Shown here: positions 49,059-60,497 of the stretch, in pieces | How the letters are laid out: each line of letters starts with the position of its first letter | Numbering within the stretch: position 1 is the first letter of the stretch | NCBI GenBank assembly: GCA_018907035.1 | Contig: JACCIC010000053.1 | Location: 966,001-1,030,000 of the forward strand | Length of the DNA stretch: 64,000 nt | Direction: 5' to 3' | Source of the DNA: Sycobia sp. Sy_11 | Lineage: Eukaryota > Arthropoda > Insecta > Hymenoptera > Epichrysomallidae | Program-made: the position numbers and the translations under genes | The notes under the pieces: model-generated | Databases searched by the model: none | Told to the model about the DNA's origin: nothing | Seen by the model: only the letters and a program-made list of their open reading frames with translations

Positions 49059-49078
49059 GTTAACGCTTGAGCGTTAAC
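49059..49078. promoter_or_regulatory. 20-bp dyad GTTAACGCT-TG-AGCGTTAAC
   Basis: Perfect 9-bp arms around a 2-base centre, sitting between a CT-rich block and a CpG-rich block. The form suits a dimeric DNA-binding protein (the half site resembles a homeodomain GTTAA-type site). The binding role is inferred only from symmetry. Confidence 0.4.
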
Positions 49079-49159
49079 GGCGCGCGAGCGCCTCCGCCAC
49101 AGCTATTATATCTACTCGTATCTTTGCTGGCTGTGGCTATATGTTTTCGTGTGTATTAC

Positions 49160-50240
49160 TTGAGTAATGGTCGAATGATTTTTTATAAATGTCTTTCGTT
49201 AGAGTCCTCTGCCTTCGCACTCGGGCGTTGAATATGGACAAATTTTTTCTTTTGTACGCGTGGAGGACTCGCGTCCCGGTATATTAAACGAGACATTTAG
49301 ATCATTGACATTTATCGCGCATTGGAATTTTCTCAGACGGTCGATCACTGTCCGAGAGTGGCATTTGTACATCAAGGCTTGACCAAAGGTTTGGAGTTTG
49401 AAATCGATTCCGTTGTTTATGGAAAAAGCGAAGCGGGGGCGGCAGTCGCGAATTCGTCATGATCGAAAATTGAAATACGTATTAAATTTGAATGCGTGGT
49501 GTATGGCATAAATAATTAGCGCAGTGTAATGACTTTACACATTAAGAACAGTGTGTAAACTAAATTTTTACAATTTGGAAAAGATAATTGGAGTTAAATC
49601 GGTGTAGTCTGTACGTAAATGTAGTATCGTCAGCAGATTAACTTTTATATATTTGAACTCAGGATTGTCATTGTCGTATCCGACCATAAAAGAGATGAGT
49701 CGAGAGAGTCAGATTTCAAATAGTCGTTGAATTCGAACGCGTGAATTAACACACCTATCGAACGAATCGAAGACAGAAACTTTCTATACTACAAATAGTG
49801 CTTAAATGCGAGCTTCACACATCCCTGCATAACACGATGATTCGAGTTCCTGAATTGTATACACTATAAGTCAGATAACTTATTATATAAATGTACGAAA
49901 TGACGCTTCTCTAGCGATTCCGCGTTCATCGTTCAATTACTCTCGAACGAGATTCTCGATTAGTGTGAGAAGAATCGGAGACGAATTAAACCCGCCGAAA
50001 CTTATATGCATCCCTCGTATTCGCTGGACACTCGACGGAGAAAAAGGCAGACAACCGGATAACGATAAACCAGTGCGCAAAGTAAAGTTTTACATATCGC
50101 CTCGTCGTAAAATGATCGCTGCTTACGCCGAATCAACAGGCCACAATATGCAACGTCCTAAAATGCCATCGTATAACCGTTCGCTATTATTATCGCTCCG
50201 TCGTACAGAATCCCGTAACGAACCCCAGAGCCGATAGCGC
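49160..50240. other. unique sequence, no recognised gene
   Basis: Balanced, non-repetitive. A 90-codon plus-strand frame at 49965-50237 has no family signal. Confidence 0.5.
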
Positions 50241-50249
50241 GAGTCGTCC

Positions 50250-51120
50250 AATCGGTCACGGGCGCTCGCGCGCGCGCGCGTTACTGCTGCACAGCGGATG
50301 AAAAAGCATTTAATCGTCCGTGCAGCGCTGCGAGCAGTGGGGGGGGGGGCTAGGGGGTGGCTCGCTATCGAGAATCTGCTCGGAGACGGTACAAGTTCGT
50401 TCCTCGGGCTTTTTGAACGGGCATCCGACGACGACGACGACGACGAGGGCGTTGTAAAAAATTGTACAGGAGACGGGGAAGGCGGTGGGCGAGGTCGAAA
50501 GAAAAGGTACGAGCTCTCGCTTTAATCGCGTTATTAGCCCCCTGGCCGTCCCCCGCCCCTGCACTGCAGAAGGAGGCAGCGGCTAACATCGGGCGCGCGC
50601 GTTATCATTGTGAAAAGCCCCCCACCCCCAACCCTCTGCCCCTCACGGTCCCGTAGCCCTCGGAGCGCTCCCCCTCCCCCCCCCCACCACCGCCGCCCGA
50701 CTCTCCCGGCCGCGAGACCCCCGGGCGGATCTCTTTCACTGAATATCGGGCGGAAAGTGAAGTGGCGTGAATGAGTCGTCCCCCGACGATGGCAAGATTT
50801 ATGGCCTCCTTTTGCGTCCGCTTTCTTCTCCCCTCCTACCGCTTTCTCGCTCTCTATCTCTCTTTCCCTTCGAATCCGCAGTAACCCTTGACTCTTCCTC
50901 TATATAGAGCGCGTCGCCCCACCTTCTCCCGGGCCGGACCGCGCGCCCCGGCTCTATAGGGCGAGCGGGTGGGCTTCCCCCCCTCCCCCTCCCCCCACCT
51001 CCTTGCGCTATAACCCTTACTTATCCGCACGCGCTCCCGTCGCCCACCGAAAGGCGAGGTGACTCTTTCAACCGGCGCGGGCGCGCGCGCGCGCGTTGTA
51101 CGGGTTCTTATATGCATACT
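50250..51120. other. GC-rich, CpG-rich block with poly(G)/poly(C) runs
   Basis: Strongly GC-rich, with (CG)n near 50266-50280 and 51079-51095, poly(G) at about 50339-50349 and C-rich tracts at 50630-50700 and 50970-51000. Near 50788-50808 lies GATGGCAAGATTTATGGCC, which on the minus strand has two GCCAT (Pho core) words around an ATAAA. No credible gene. Confidence 0.4.
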
Positions 51121-52232
51121 TCCATCACTGACGGTCCCGTTTTTATTTATTCATTCTTTTTTTTTTTTTTTTTTTTTTTCGGTTACGTTCCGTCGAACAA
51201 CCGAAACGAGGGGCATAGATGCATGGCTATAAACGCGCTAACTCGGGACGATTTGAGAATTATCGTGTGTTTGACTTCTTGACGTCTTTCAAAATGACGA
51301 GGTTTTAACCCGTGTGCTTTATGAGTTCATACTTGAAGAATTCGTTAACAACCAAAAAAAAGGTTACGATTCTGATATAAGAAATTATTGAATACAATAT
51401 AGTTTTTATATGATTTTTCAGGTTTTTGCGACGAATACCAATTTTCCCCTATGATTTTCTTTCCTAACTCTTATTTAAAATACTGTTCTTTGAAAACAAA
51501 TGTATAATCCTAAATTGATACAGCTACATATAAGCTTTTATATAGTTTGATTCAATATATATATATCTACATATCTATTGGAAAAAAATTAGACTTCTTA
51601 GATTCTATTTACCTATAAGATGGAATAATACTTCGAATAATAAGAAGTCGCTGTTTATTTGAACACGATTTATTACAAATAAGAATAATCGTCATCACTA
51701 TAATTATCATAAAGAAATAATCTATTGCTTATGAAATTCATAGAAATGTGCTCGATTTTTTCAGGAATAGAAGGCAATCGCGTAAAATAGTCATTAGATT
51801 TCAGTACAAAAACATATCAACAGTGTACAGTCTATAGCTTTGTTAACACATATTTCCGGTACTATAAATAATAATAATAACCAAAATTTCATATTGAATT
51901 TATTGTAATTTTTTCTTTTTTTTTTTTAATTAACAGAAAGAAATAAAATATATTATACTTGGCAGAGCTCCGAGTTCTCGATGAGCTAGCTATATGACCT
52001 TTTTAGAGAGACGGCACTGCCCATGGGCAACAATGTGTATATTATACCCTTAATCACGTTGGGAACCGAGCGACCATGCTACCTTTAATCGCTCTATGAG
52101 GCACCGACCAAGTTCTAATTATATATATAAAAGTAATGAGAGGAGGGGGGGCGAGCGAGCATCGTCCCCCACACTGCTCAAGCTCATCGCGCGGGACACC
52201 CGCAGTAATGCAGGAAGATTAGCGCATAGAGT

Positions 52233-52234
<2 letters not shown>

Positions 52235-52287
<53 letters not shown>
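52235..52287. repeat. (GA)n
   Basis: Uninterrupted GA array. Confidence 0.95.
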
Positions 52288-52288
<1 letters not shown>

Positions 52289-52782
52289 AAAAAAAAGGCT
52301 AATAGCGTCGAAATTGCTCGGTGCAGCGCTCGAGCTCGGCGAACGCGTGAACCGTAGTACGGCGAAAGGGACGGCGCGTTATTGCAGACGTATATGGAGG
52401 CGGCGCACAGCGGCAGATGCCACCGCATCGCGCGGATGGTGCGGATGGGAGCTGGATGCATGCGCGGGCGCGCATATACGCGCCTGTATTCTGAATACTA
52501 TATATATACATATACAGGGGCACGTATACGCCGACACTCGGCGATGCGGGCTCGCTTCTGTACAAAGGCGCGCGCGCGCGCAACGGCCTGTGTTCATCCA
52601 TCATTGTCACCGCGAACTCTTCAACCGTGCGCGGCGTGCGCGCGCACGCACACGCGTACACGGTCGCACGGAGCTACGCTCGGCCGTCTGCTGGCCTGTC
52701 GGCTCTCCTCGTCTCCTCCCCCCCCCTCCCATCCACCGCCGTCCCCCTGCCGAATGCCCGTTTCGCGCATTTTCCACGGTCG

Positions 52783-52784
<2 letters not shown>

Positions 52785-52827
<43 letters not shown>
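52785..52827. repeat. (TA)n
   Basis: TA array within a GC-rich stretch (52310-53000). Confidence 0.95.
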
Positions 52828-52831
<4 letters not shown>

Positions 52832-53489
52832 TATACATTCCTCGGAGAATCGCAGGTTTATATACTCACCTATTGTATCCTCAGTCGGGGCGTGTTTGCG
52901 TGTATACGAGCGGCCGACGCTCTCTTTCGGCTCCGCGATGATGTGCGAAGCTTTCGCACTGCTGCAGTGCGCGACCCGTAGAAAGTCGCTAGATCTGTAT
53001 GGAGGGTAAGGGGCGGGATGGAAATAAGGCCGCGAATTCACGTTGCTCAATTGACTGGCAACTGTTGGAGCTTCGGTTTTTATCCACCTTCCCGGTACAT
53101 GCGATGGCAATTCAACGAAATGAAAAATTCAATTCGAGAAAACAATAACGTACGACGAAATCTTAACCAGCTGGATTTTTTCTATAAACCAAAAAAAAAA
53201 AAAAAGCACAAAAAATGAATTGTCATGAAATAATGGAAATAACGACGACGTCGTGTATATAGTTTTAATGTTGTTGTTTTTTTTTTTTATCGATTGCATT
53301 TTAATTAATTCTTTTATCTTCATAAAGATAAGGGTCAAAAATTTCAATACAACACATTGGAGACTATCTAAAAATTTGAGTTCGTCATAGCTTCCGAGTC
53401 CTCTTCGTGTCACCGCCTCGAGGCGCTGCGGCGGTGGTGCAGAAGAACATTTCGACGATGAATCGTTAGAAAGCGTTCTGCCGCTCGAT

Positions 53490-53577
53490 GTTCATTGTTG
53501 TCATTATTACTATTGTTATTATTACCATTATTATTATTAATATTATTTTTATTATTAATATTATTATTATTCTATTA
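53490..53577. repeat. imperfect (TTA)n trinucleotide tract
   Basis: TTA/ATT units with TTG and CCA interruptions. Confidence 0.85.
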
Positions 53578-53693
53578 CTATTTCATTCGAATTCGCTCGA
53601 TATTTGCTCGTTCGCCCTCGTTACACCTGTGTATATTATGTATAACGCAGACATGTATAATGTAGATATACGCCTCGCTACGACCTTTATACT

Positions 53694-53695
53694 TA

Positions 53696-53753
<58 letters not shown>

Positions 53754-53918
53754 ACAAGTGGGTCTCTGTCATTTGTATTTATTACATGGATCATCCCTAT
53801 GCTCACTGACTATCTTTCTCTCTTTCTCTCTCTCACCCACAATTACCCTTCCTCCGCAGTACTAAAGTTCCTTGCATTTATTATCGATTACGCCCGGAAC
53901 AAGGTTTTCTCTTTTACC

Positions 53919-53976
<58 letters not shown>

Positions 53977-54188
53977 ATTCAATAATTGTCAATTGTATAT
54001 TTTATAAAAATTTACAATAATTTTTTTCGAGACGCCATATCGAAGTAGCATTCTTTTTCTTTATATTATTTATATTATTTAATTGTGAACGTGTATAAAC
54101 AACAACAACTACAGGCGACGAATAGATGTAATCTACAAAAGAGACGGTTCAAGAGACGGGCTTTCTATATATGTATGTATATGTATGC

Positions 54189-54240
<52 letters not shown>
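53694..54240. repeat. three (TA)n arrays downstream of pb
   Basis: TA 53694-53751, 53920-53969 and 54190-54240. A (GT)n follows at 54335-54360. Confidence 0.95.
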
Positions 54241-54243
<3 letters not shown>

Positions 54244-54334
54244 TACACTTCTTTCATACCGCACACTAGTGTATATAAATTAATCGACTCGAGAATCGAT
54301 TTTAAAAAGTTTGATACGAGCTATTTAACTATAC

Positions 54335-54365
<31 letters not shown>

Positions 54366-54566
54366 ACGCGCGTGTCCACTCATGTGTGTATTCCGCTAGT
54401 TTACATTGTACAGTAAGAGTTACAAATGAAATGCGCTTTCTATCATATAATATGTAATAACGAGGGACGGGATTGTAAAAAATAAATTCGATAAACATAC
54501 GTAATATATAACATACATACACGAACGCAAATAATCTTTAGAATCTAATGCAACAACTATACACTT

Positions 54567-54572
54567 TTTATT
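54567..54572 (-). terminator. candidate poly(A) signal AATAAA downstream of pb
   Basis: First exact AATAAA on the minus strand after the pb stop codon. Context on that strand is gcgcaaataaaaagtg. It would give a 3' untranslated region of about 1.1 kb (55667 to about 54550). This rests on the hexamer alone. Confidence 0.35.
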
Positions 54573-55667
54573 TGCGCTTTATACAACGTAGGCACTAGAA
54601 TTACGATATTGCCGTGATTTAACGTCCCGCCGATGTAAATTAAAAACAATTCATACATTTGCTCATCAAGCGCTATTATTATCTATACATTATACGCGAG
54701 ATCGTGGTATCGCTCGAAATTTGGAAACTCCGTTGCCCCCCCCCCCATCCTCCTCACACTCGCTCTCTTTCGCTCTTTCTCACCGAGGTCGTAATTTATA
54801 CTACATATACGTATTTCTGAAAGGTTCTCTGCGTCTATATCACACATATTATAAAAATCTCCTATAATCGAAGTCTTTAACAATGCGCTAACGAAGCGTC
54901 CGGCGCGCGATTTTCAAATTCAACCCACAGTCTTCAACGAAGATTCGACAATTGTCATTATGCGACGGCAAGAGCTCGATCGCGCTCCAGTGTTTCGCGG
55001 TCGGTCATTTCCCAGACATTACGGGAAAGAGTTGAGCGAGAGCAATTGCGAGTCGCGCGCCGACGTCGCGTTCGTTACATCTGCTTAGGTCCGCACTTGT
55101 TACCGTGGCTTCCCGAAATCGACGACCTAACCAAAAAAGAAAGAAAGAAAAAAAAAACACAACAAAAGACACACAAACCCGAATGCGCGCAGAACGGCCT
55201 TCTACCGTCGGTACAATCAATGCGCGCTCGTGCGCGTGACCTGGAAAAAAAAAAAATCTGGGACGTTATATCTGTATATTATTCGTAACAGTAAGCCACT
55301 TTCCACCGACGAGACGAACAACCCGAGACAGAGGGTTGGAAGCTGATCGAAAAACAAAAAAAAAAAAAAAAAAAAAAAACGGTTGGAATTCTCTTTGTAC
55401 AAAGTTCGAACGGAAAAAAGAAAACTCCCTTCGCCGCCTCCTCCGAACCACTCGCGCGCTACCAAGCCACGTGCACGTATACACGTGATACAGCCACCCG
55501 CGCCCGACCGTCGGCCCCGTCGCCGACTCGGCTCAATAGAGTTCGTTCAGCAGGTACTGCTCGTCGCTCCAGTCGAGCTGCTGGGGCTGATCCGGCCCGT
55601 CGCCGGGCCCGTGCGACGAGGACGACGACGCCGCCGCCGCCGCGACGACGACCCCGTGCTCCTGGGC

Positions 55668-56118
55668 TCAGCTGAGCTGATAGTACTCGGGCGCGAAGTC
55701 GTTGGCCAGATTGCTGAGGAAGTTGAAGTCCGAGGAGCTGTTGCTGTTGTTGTCGGCTTGGCTCGGGGGCTGCTGCTGCTGCTGCTGGGGTTGCACACCG
55801 GCCGCCGGGGTGGTCGTGGGCTCGATCCCGTAGTAGCCGGCGTAACCGCCGTACGCGTCGTGATGCACACCGGCCGAGTTGGACGACGAGGCGTCCGGCT
55901 GCTGCTGCTGCTGCTGCTGCTGGCCGCCGAGGCCCGGCGGGGTTATCACCGCTGCGGTCGCGGCGGCTATGGCCGTCGCGGTGGTGGCGATTCCCTGATG
56001 ACCGCCGGGGAAGGGGTCGGGCGAGGAGACGTAGCTCGCGGGAATGCTCGAGGCCTCGCCGCCCTGGTGCGCGTGCTGCAGCTGACCGCCGACGTGGTGG
56101 TGGTGGTGGTGGTGGTGA

Positions 56119-56150
<32 letters not shown>

Positions 56151-56589
56151 ATCGTAGTAGGCGGCAGTGCCAGGGTGGCACTTGTTACCGACGCCACCGG
56201 CACGGTGATGATAGTCGAGGGTGGCCGCGGGGTGAAGCGCGGAGACGCCCCCGCCGCCGTGGTGGTGGTGGCTGGCGTACGCGTCGCTCGTGTGCTGCTG
56301 CTGCTGGTGGTGTTGGTGGTGCACGACGTCGCCGTAGTAGTGCTGCGACTGTTGTTGCTGCTGGTGTTGCTGTTGTTGGCCGGACTGGGCGGAGATCGCC
56401 GCGTGAGGATGATGTCCGGTCATGGGGTTGGCTTCGGCGTTGCCGGCGGACGATGAGTGATAAGCAGCGGCCGCGGCCGTCGGGGAATAGCCGTAATTGT
56501 TGCCCGGCATGTAGCCCTCGGCCCCGTTGTGATCGGAACTGACAGGGTAGGCTTGGCCGTAAGGGCCGCCGTTCGCGTTGGGCATGCCT
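55668..56589 (-). CDS. pb: proboscipedia terminal exon, C-terminus and stop
   Basis: The acceptor is tttccacag|A (AG at 56591-56590). The first base completes the Arg codon from the previous exon, giving H-A-R-G-M-P-N-A-N-G-G-P-Y-G-Q. The region is rich in Gln, His, Ala, Tyr and Gly with no folded domain: Gln/His runs at 56089-56155 (nine Gln then nine His) and near 56280-56390, plus shorter Gln runs near 55770-55785 and 55900-55920. It ends in F-N-F-L-S-N-L-A-N-D-F-A-P-E-Y-Y-Q-L-S then TGA at 55670-55668, a compact hydrophobic/acidic tail that looks conserved and resembles the end of other insect Pb proteins (recollection). The length of 922 nt is 1 + 306 codons + stop. With the two upstream exons the visible protein is 838 residues. 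The glutamine-rich tail suggests transcriptional activation (inference). Confidence 0.91.
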
Positions 56590-58680
56590 CTGTGGAAATA
56601 AGAATGAGAAGATTGCCTCGTTATTGTTGATAATATGCGGATACCGTTGGAATGAAAGAGCACACCGAAGATATTGTAAACAAAATCATTGCATCATCAG
56701 GATTTCGGGGATTTCTAGGATATGAAAGCAAAAAGTTTCTTTTATCTATCAATTTACTGTATCTATTACATATTATTGAAAATGATCACAGCCTGTGTAG
56801 AAATTCATTCTTAAATCTGACTAGTAGTATTTGGTTAGTTTCCCTTATTTAATAATCGGATCGAGAAGAGAAATCTAGTTGGATTCTAGTTGACATTTGT
56901 CCCTCTTTTATTAGCATTTTAGTTAGGGAAAAAGTTTAGATTTTGTTAGGTATACCTAGTTATAGGAACATATAGGATTAGATCTTAATATTTTTCTTAC
57001 ATTTTTGGAGTATTCATGTAAATACGTTTGTATTTTTTCTTCACTACCCTAGGAGTTTATGAAAATAAATTAGAGTACGTTCAAAAACGCTTATTTATAG
57101 CAAAAAATAATACATTTTGATCTGATGTAACTTTAGACCCACGAATCCAAAAATTAAAAATACTAGGCTCCAGAATTTCAAATTCAAAAAATCTAACAGA
57201 AGTAAAATCAATCAAACCTACATTTCTAATCCTCTATGACCACAAACACCAAATTGATTAACCCCAGAACTCATAAATTCTAAATTCAAACATGTCAAAA
57301 CTCACTAACCTCAAATTTACATAACATAATTATATCCAAGTACGGTGTAATACCAACCTTCAACCTACAATCTCGCTAACTCATGTAATAACGCAAAAAT
57401 CTATTTAATAACGCAAATATAATGTAATAATGCAAAAATAATGCAAAAATCAGCTATTTGAAATCTGTTACGCAGATTGTGTATTGTTCGGTTTGGAGTT
57501 CGAAAGATTACGGGCTTGGAATTGATAGATTTTAGGTTAGTGGGTCAAAGTTTTATTAGTTTGGAGTATGTGGTTTGGAGGTTTGTTAAAGTGATTTATG
57601 TATAGTTGAGGTTTGGGATTGGGGATTTGTTAAACTTTTCAAATTTTCATTTTATGCGTTTACCATTTACAGATTTTTGATTTCTGATTATCGATTGAGT
57701 TATTTTGAAAATCTGATTTTTGGTAGTAGAAACTGATACTTTCTAAAATGAATAGGTAATAAAATATGAATCATATATTTGATGTCAATTATCGGAAATC
57801 AAATTAATTGTCCTAAATGAATCCTATAAAGTTTTAAGTTCTAACCCTGGTTTAGAAAATTTGATACTTTTATGTTTACAATTATTTTGGATATACGGAG
57901 TCATATGCTTCTAGTGACTTTGAGAAAAAAAATGTTTCAGGAAAACAATTCTCTGAAATGAATGGCTCCAAATGCATATATAGGATCTTTAATATTGTAA
58001 TGCGTACAAATTTTGTCAAATTTCAGATGACTATGAAAAAAAACTATATAATTTTACAATCTTCAAGTTCGGCGTGAAGATTAGTTAAAGTTAAAGAATT
58101 AGTCTTCAGTCAAAGAATTCTGTTAACTATGAAGTCTTTTTAAGTTAATTATTGTGAAATATTAATTTTGGAAGTACATTATTTTTGGAATGGCATTGCA
58201 CTACAACTTTCGTAGAATTCATTTTCGCGGCAATCAGAGGTCCCTCTCTTCATAAGATTCACATTTATGATCCATGCCAGAGAACCAGTCTTTGCAATTT
58301 GATTATTAAGCAAAATATAGATGTTTATGTACTTATGATATTTGATGTATATGATATTTGAATTTAAAAAAAAAAACGATCAAACGTAGATTACTGCAAA
58401 TGTATACTACAAATGAATCAATTGTTCCGGATAAACTTTCCCCTACCATATAAATATACCCTTGTTCACCGTTCGATCTCAATTTCTACAACGTCGATTC
58501 CCGTGATTGATGCATGCATCATCCGATTGTCCATCCGTTTCAAAGCACAATGCGCAGCGATTGCTCGTATATATATATACATACATATATAGACTGAAAG
58601 AAGTAATCTCCGTGCATACGCGAGTCCTGACCGGGCGAGAGCGCGCAAACCCGAGACGAGATTGCGATTCAACGACTTAC
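56590..58680 (-). other. pb: pb intron, 2.1 kb, with cryptic AC/GT-switch repeat
   Basis: Intron between the two large pb coding exons, bounded by gtaagt and a good ttccacag acceptor. It is mostly AT-rich unique sequence. The central part (57115-57660) is a diffuse repeat described separately. A short (TA)n lies at 58567-58592. No internal exon with usable splice sites and pb-like protein was seen; microexons cannot be excluded by eye. Confidence 0.8.
57115..57660. repeat. A/C-rich then G/T-rich cryptic repeat, partly inverted
   Basis: The left half (to about 57330) is built of AACC/CCAAA/CTAAC words. The right half (57480-57660) is built of GGTTTGG/TTAGG/TTTGGAG words. The clearest inverted match is CACTAACCTCAAAT on the left (about 57305-57318) against the reverse complement of the segment near 57527-57541, CACTAACCTAAAAT. 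Lies within the pb intron. Confidence 0.5.
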
Positions 58681-58773
58681 CGCGCATGGTAAGACGGATG
58701 ATAGCCTCCCGTCTGAGCGTATCCATTGTAAGCTGCCGCAGCACCGTACTGTCCGTGGGGCGACTGCTGCTGT

Positions 58774-58811
<38 letters not shown>

Positions 58812-59134
58812 CTGGTGGAACTGCTGAAGCGAGTGATGATTGTACATGGAGCGAGCGACGGCAGCGGCGGCAGCGGCGGCGGCGGCGGTCCCGCTGCTGG
58901 ATCTGCCGTGATGATTGACGCGGCCAAGCGTCTGGTGGCTCGGACGACCGTACTGGGAATGGATATCGCCACCGTAAGCGATTCTCTGCTGTTGCTGCTG
59001 TTGCTGATGGTAAACTGCCGCCTCCCTGGTCAGGTAGGCGTTCTGCTGCTGCTGCTGCTGCTGTTGCCTGACGCTCGGTTGCACGGCCCCGTTCCTGTAG
59101 TCCATCCCAGGGGACGTCTGATGATGGTAGACGG

Positions 59135-59165
<31 letters not shown>

Positions 59166-60131
59166 AAACTGCTGGGCACCGCCGCGACCGCCGTGCGTCG
59201 AGGATATCCCGGCGCCCGGGGCATTGCCGAGGCTCTGACCACCGCTTCCGCTCGAGGTGGAGGAGGGCGAGCTACGGGGCCGCTGCATGTAGACGCCCGT
59301 GTGGCCGGCCGGGCCTCCTCCGGACTGCTGCTGCTGCTGCTGCTGGACGCCGAGTGGGCTACCCTGCAGTTGCACCGAGGCCGGGGTGCCGGGCGTCGAC
59401 GAGGGCGTCAGGCTTCTGGTCGACGAGCCCTGCTGCTGGCTGGCACCGCTGCCGGGCAGGGTGGGCGTGCCGACCGTTGAGTCCGGCAGGGCCAGCAGGA
59501 CGCCGTTGCTGCTCATCGAGCAGGCGTCCTTACTGCCGGCTCCGACGCCCGAGGACGGCGACCTCTTGCCGAGGCTGGTCTGCTGCTTGGCGACGCCGCC
59601 GCCCGGGCTCTTTCCGTGATCCGCCTCCACCTTGACCCTGACGTCGAGCTTCTTCGCGGAGAGGGTGGGCGATGTGACGTCGCTGCCGTCGCGCGAGCGC
59701 GAGTCCTCGTCCACCATCATTTTGTCGAAGCTGCTGGAGACGCTGTTGGTGCTGCCGACGCTGCTGGCTCCGTTGCTGTTCGCGTTGAAGCCCGTCGTGC
59801 TGCCACTGCTGTTGTTGTTGTTGTTGTTATTGTTGCTGCTGTTGTTGTTGTTCGTTGCGCTTGGCGTGTTATTGTTGTTGTTGTTCAGCCCACCGCCGCG
59901 TATGGAGGTCAGATCGGTCAGGTCGCCGGACAACGTGCTGCCGACGTCGCCAACCCCGGAAATATCACAGTTGTGGCAGCTCTTCTTCTCATCTTCCTCG
60001 ATGCCGAGGAGCTTGTCGCTCTTGGACTTTTCGAGACCGTCGGACGAGCCCCCGTCCTTGTCGTCGCCGTCGTCCTTGCTCAGCGTTTGGCGCTTGTGCT
60101 TCATCCTTCGATTTTGGAACCAGACCTTTAC
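58681..60131 (-). CDS. pb: proboscipedia exon: homeodomain helix 3 and long low-complexity region
   Basis: The exon opens after atatag| with V-K-V-W-F-Q-N-R-R-M-K-H-K-R-Q-T, homeodomain residues 45-60. It contains the recognition helix with Q50 and N51, and the K-H-K-R end is pb-like. An acidic, serine-rich segment follows with K-K-S-C-H-N-C and then N-N-N-T-P-S-A-T-N-N-N. I remember closely similar blocks in Drosophila Pb after the homeodomain (from memory, not checked). The rest is low complexity: Asn runs near 59810-59880, Gln runs at 59324-59345, 59136-59165, 59042-59066, 58989-59008 and 58764-58814, and an Ala run near 58859-58890. The donor is GCGCG|gtaagt (GT at 58680-58679). The length of 1451 nt is 483 codons plus 2 nt, phase 2, matching the next exon. 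The intron before it (60132-60497, 366 bp) is small. The long Leu-rich frames on the plus strand here are antisense shadows of the CAG runs. Confidence 0.94.
58764..58814 (-). repeat. CAG/CAA (poly-Gln) tract in pb coding sequence
   Basis: Encodes about 17 consecutive Gln in the pb exon. CAG units dominate with a few CAA. Confidence 0.95.
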
Positions 60132-60497
60132 CTATATTTGTGCGCGTGTGTGCGTGTGTGCATTAAGAAGAGATCAATTTTCAATATCTAAACGTTTGGA
60201 GAGAAACGACTCGTCTGTCGTTTGTACACCGAGCATCGCGAATTCTATACGCGATTAAGAAAAAAAGCTACTGGATTTTTATTTTACGAGGCCTCCTCTC
60301 GCGAATCGTCCAAGCATACAATTATCCCGAGACATGATATACTAATGGGCTGTGCCACCGTGACGCTTCGCTTCGCGTACATCTGTACATCATTAAGCGA
60401 TAAAAAGAAGATTTTCTCGAACAAATCAAAAGCGCGCTTTACAATAATAATGATAATAATAATAATAGTAATAAGACATTTCTTTTGCTATCCTCAC
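60132..60497 (-). other. pb: pb homeobox intron (position 44/45)
   Basis: 366-bp intron that splits the homeobox before Val45. The donor is gtgagg and the acceptor atatag. It contains an imperfect (TAA)n tract at about 60444-60474 and a GT-rich patch near 60143-60163. Nothing coding was seen. Confidence 0.9.

Larger units (their letters stand above)
51180..53480. other. mixed sequence, no gene
   Basis: Poly(T) at 51156-51180, AT-rich to 51950, then CpG-rich (52310-53000) around (GA)n and (TA)n arrays. The long overlapping frames at 52314-53110 on both strands run through the (TA)n array and are not credible. Confidence 0.6.

Noticed and set aside
52299..53110. Overlapping frames of 100-231 codons on both strands
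   Set aside because: All run through the (TA)n array and CpG-rich DNA; no domain and no preferred frame.
1011..54020. Dozens of frames with IYIYIY, SLSLSL, RERERE or THTHTH runs
   Set aside because: Translations of (TA)n, (CT)n, (GA)n and (CA)n microsatellites with no conserved flanking protein.
55383..56456. 357-codon plus-strand frame rich in Leu, Val and Arg
   Set aside because: It is the antisense of the Gln/His-coding repeats of pb; the minus strand has splice sites and a coherent protein.
57530..57545. Interstitial telomere (TTAGG repeats)
   Set aside because: Only about two adjacent units occur, within a broader G/T-rich cryptic repeat.
58662..60258. Long plus-strand Leu/Val-rich frames (272, 191 and 208 codons)
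   Set aside because: Antisense shadows of CAG and AAC repeats in the pb exon.
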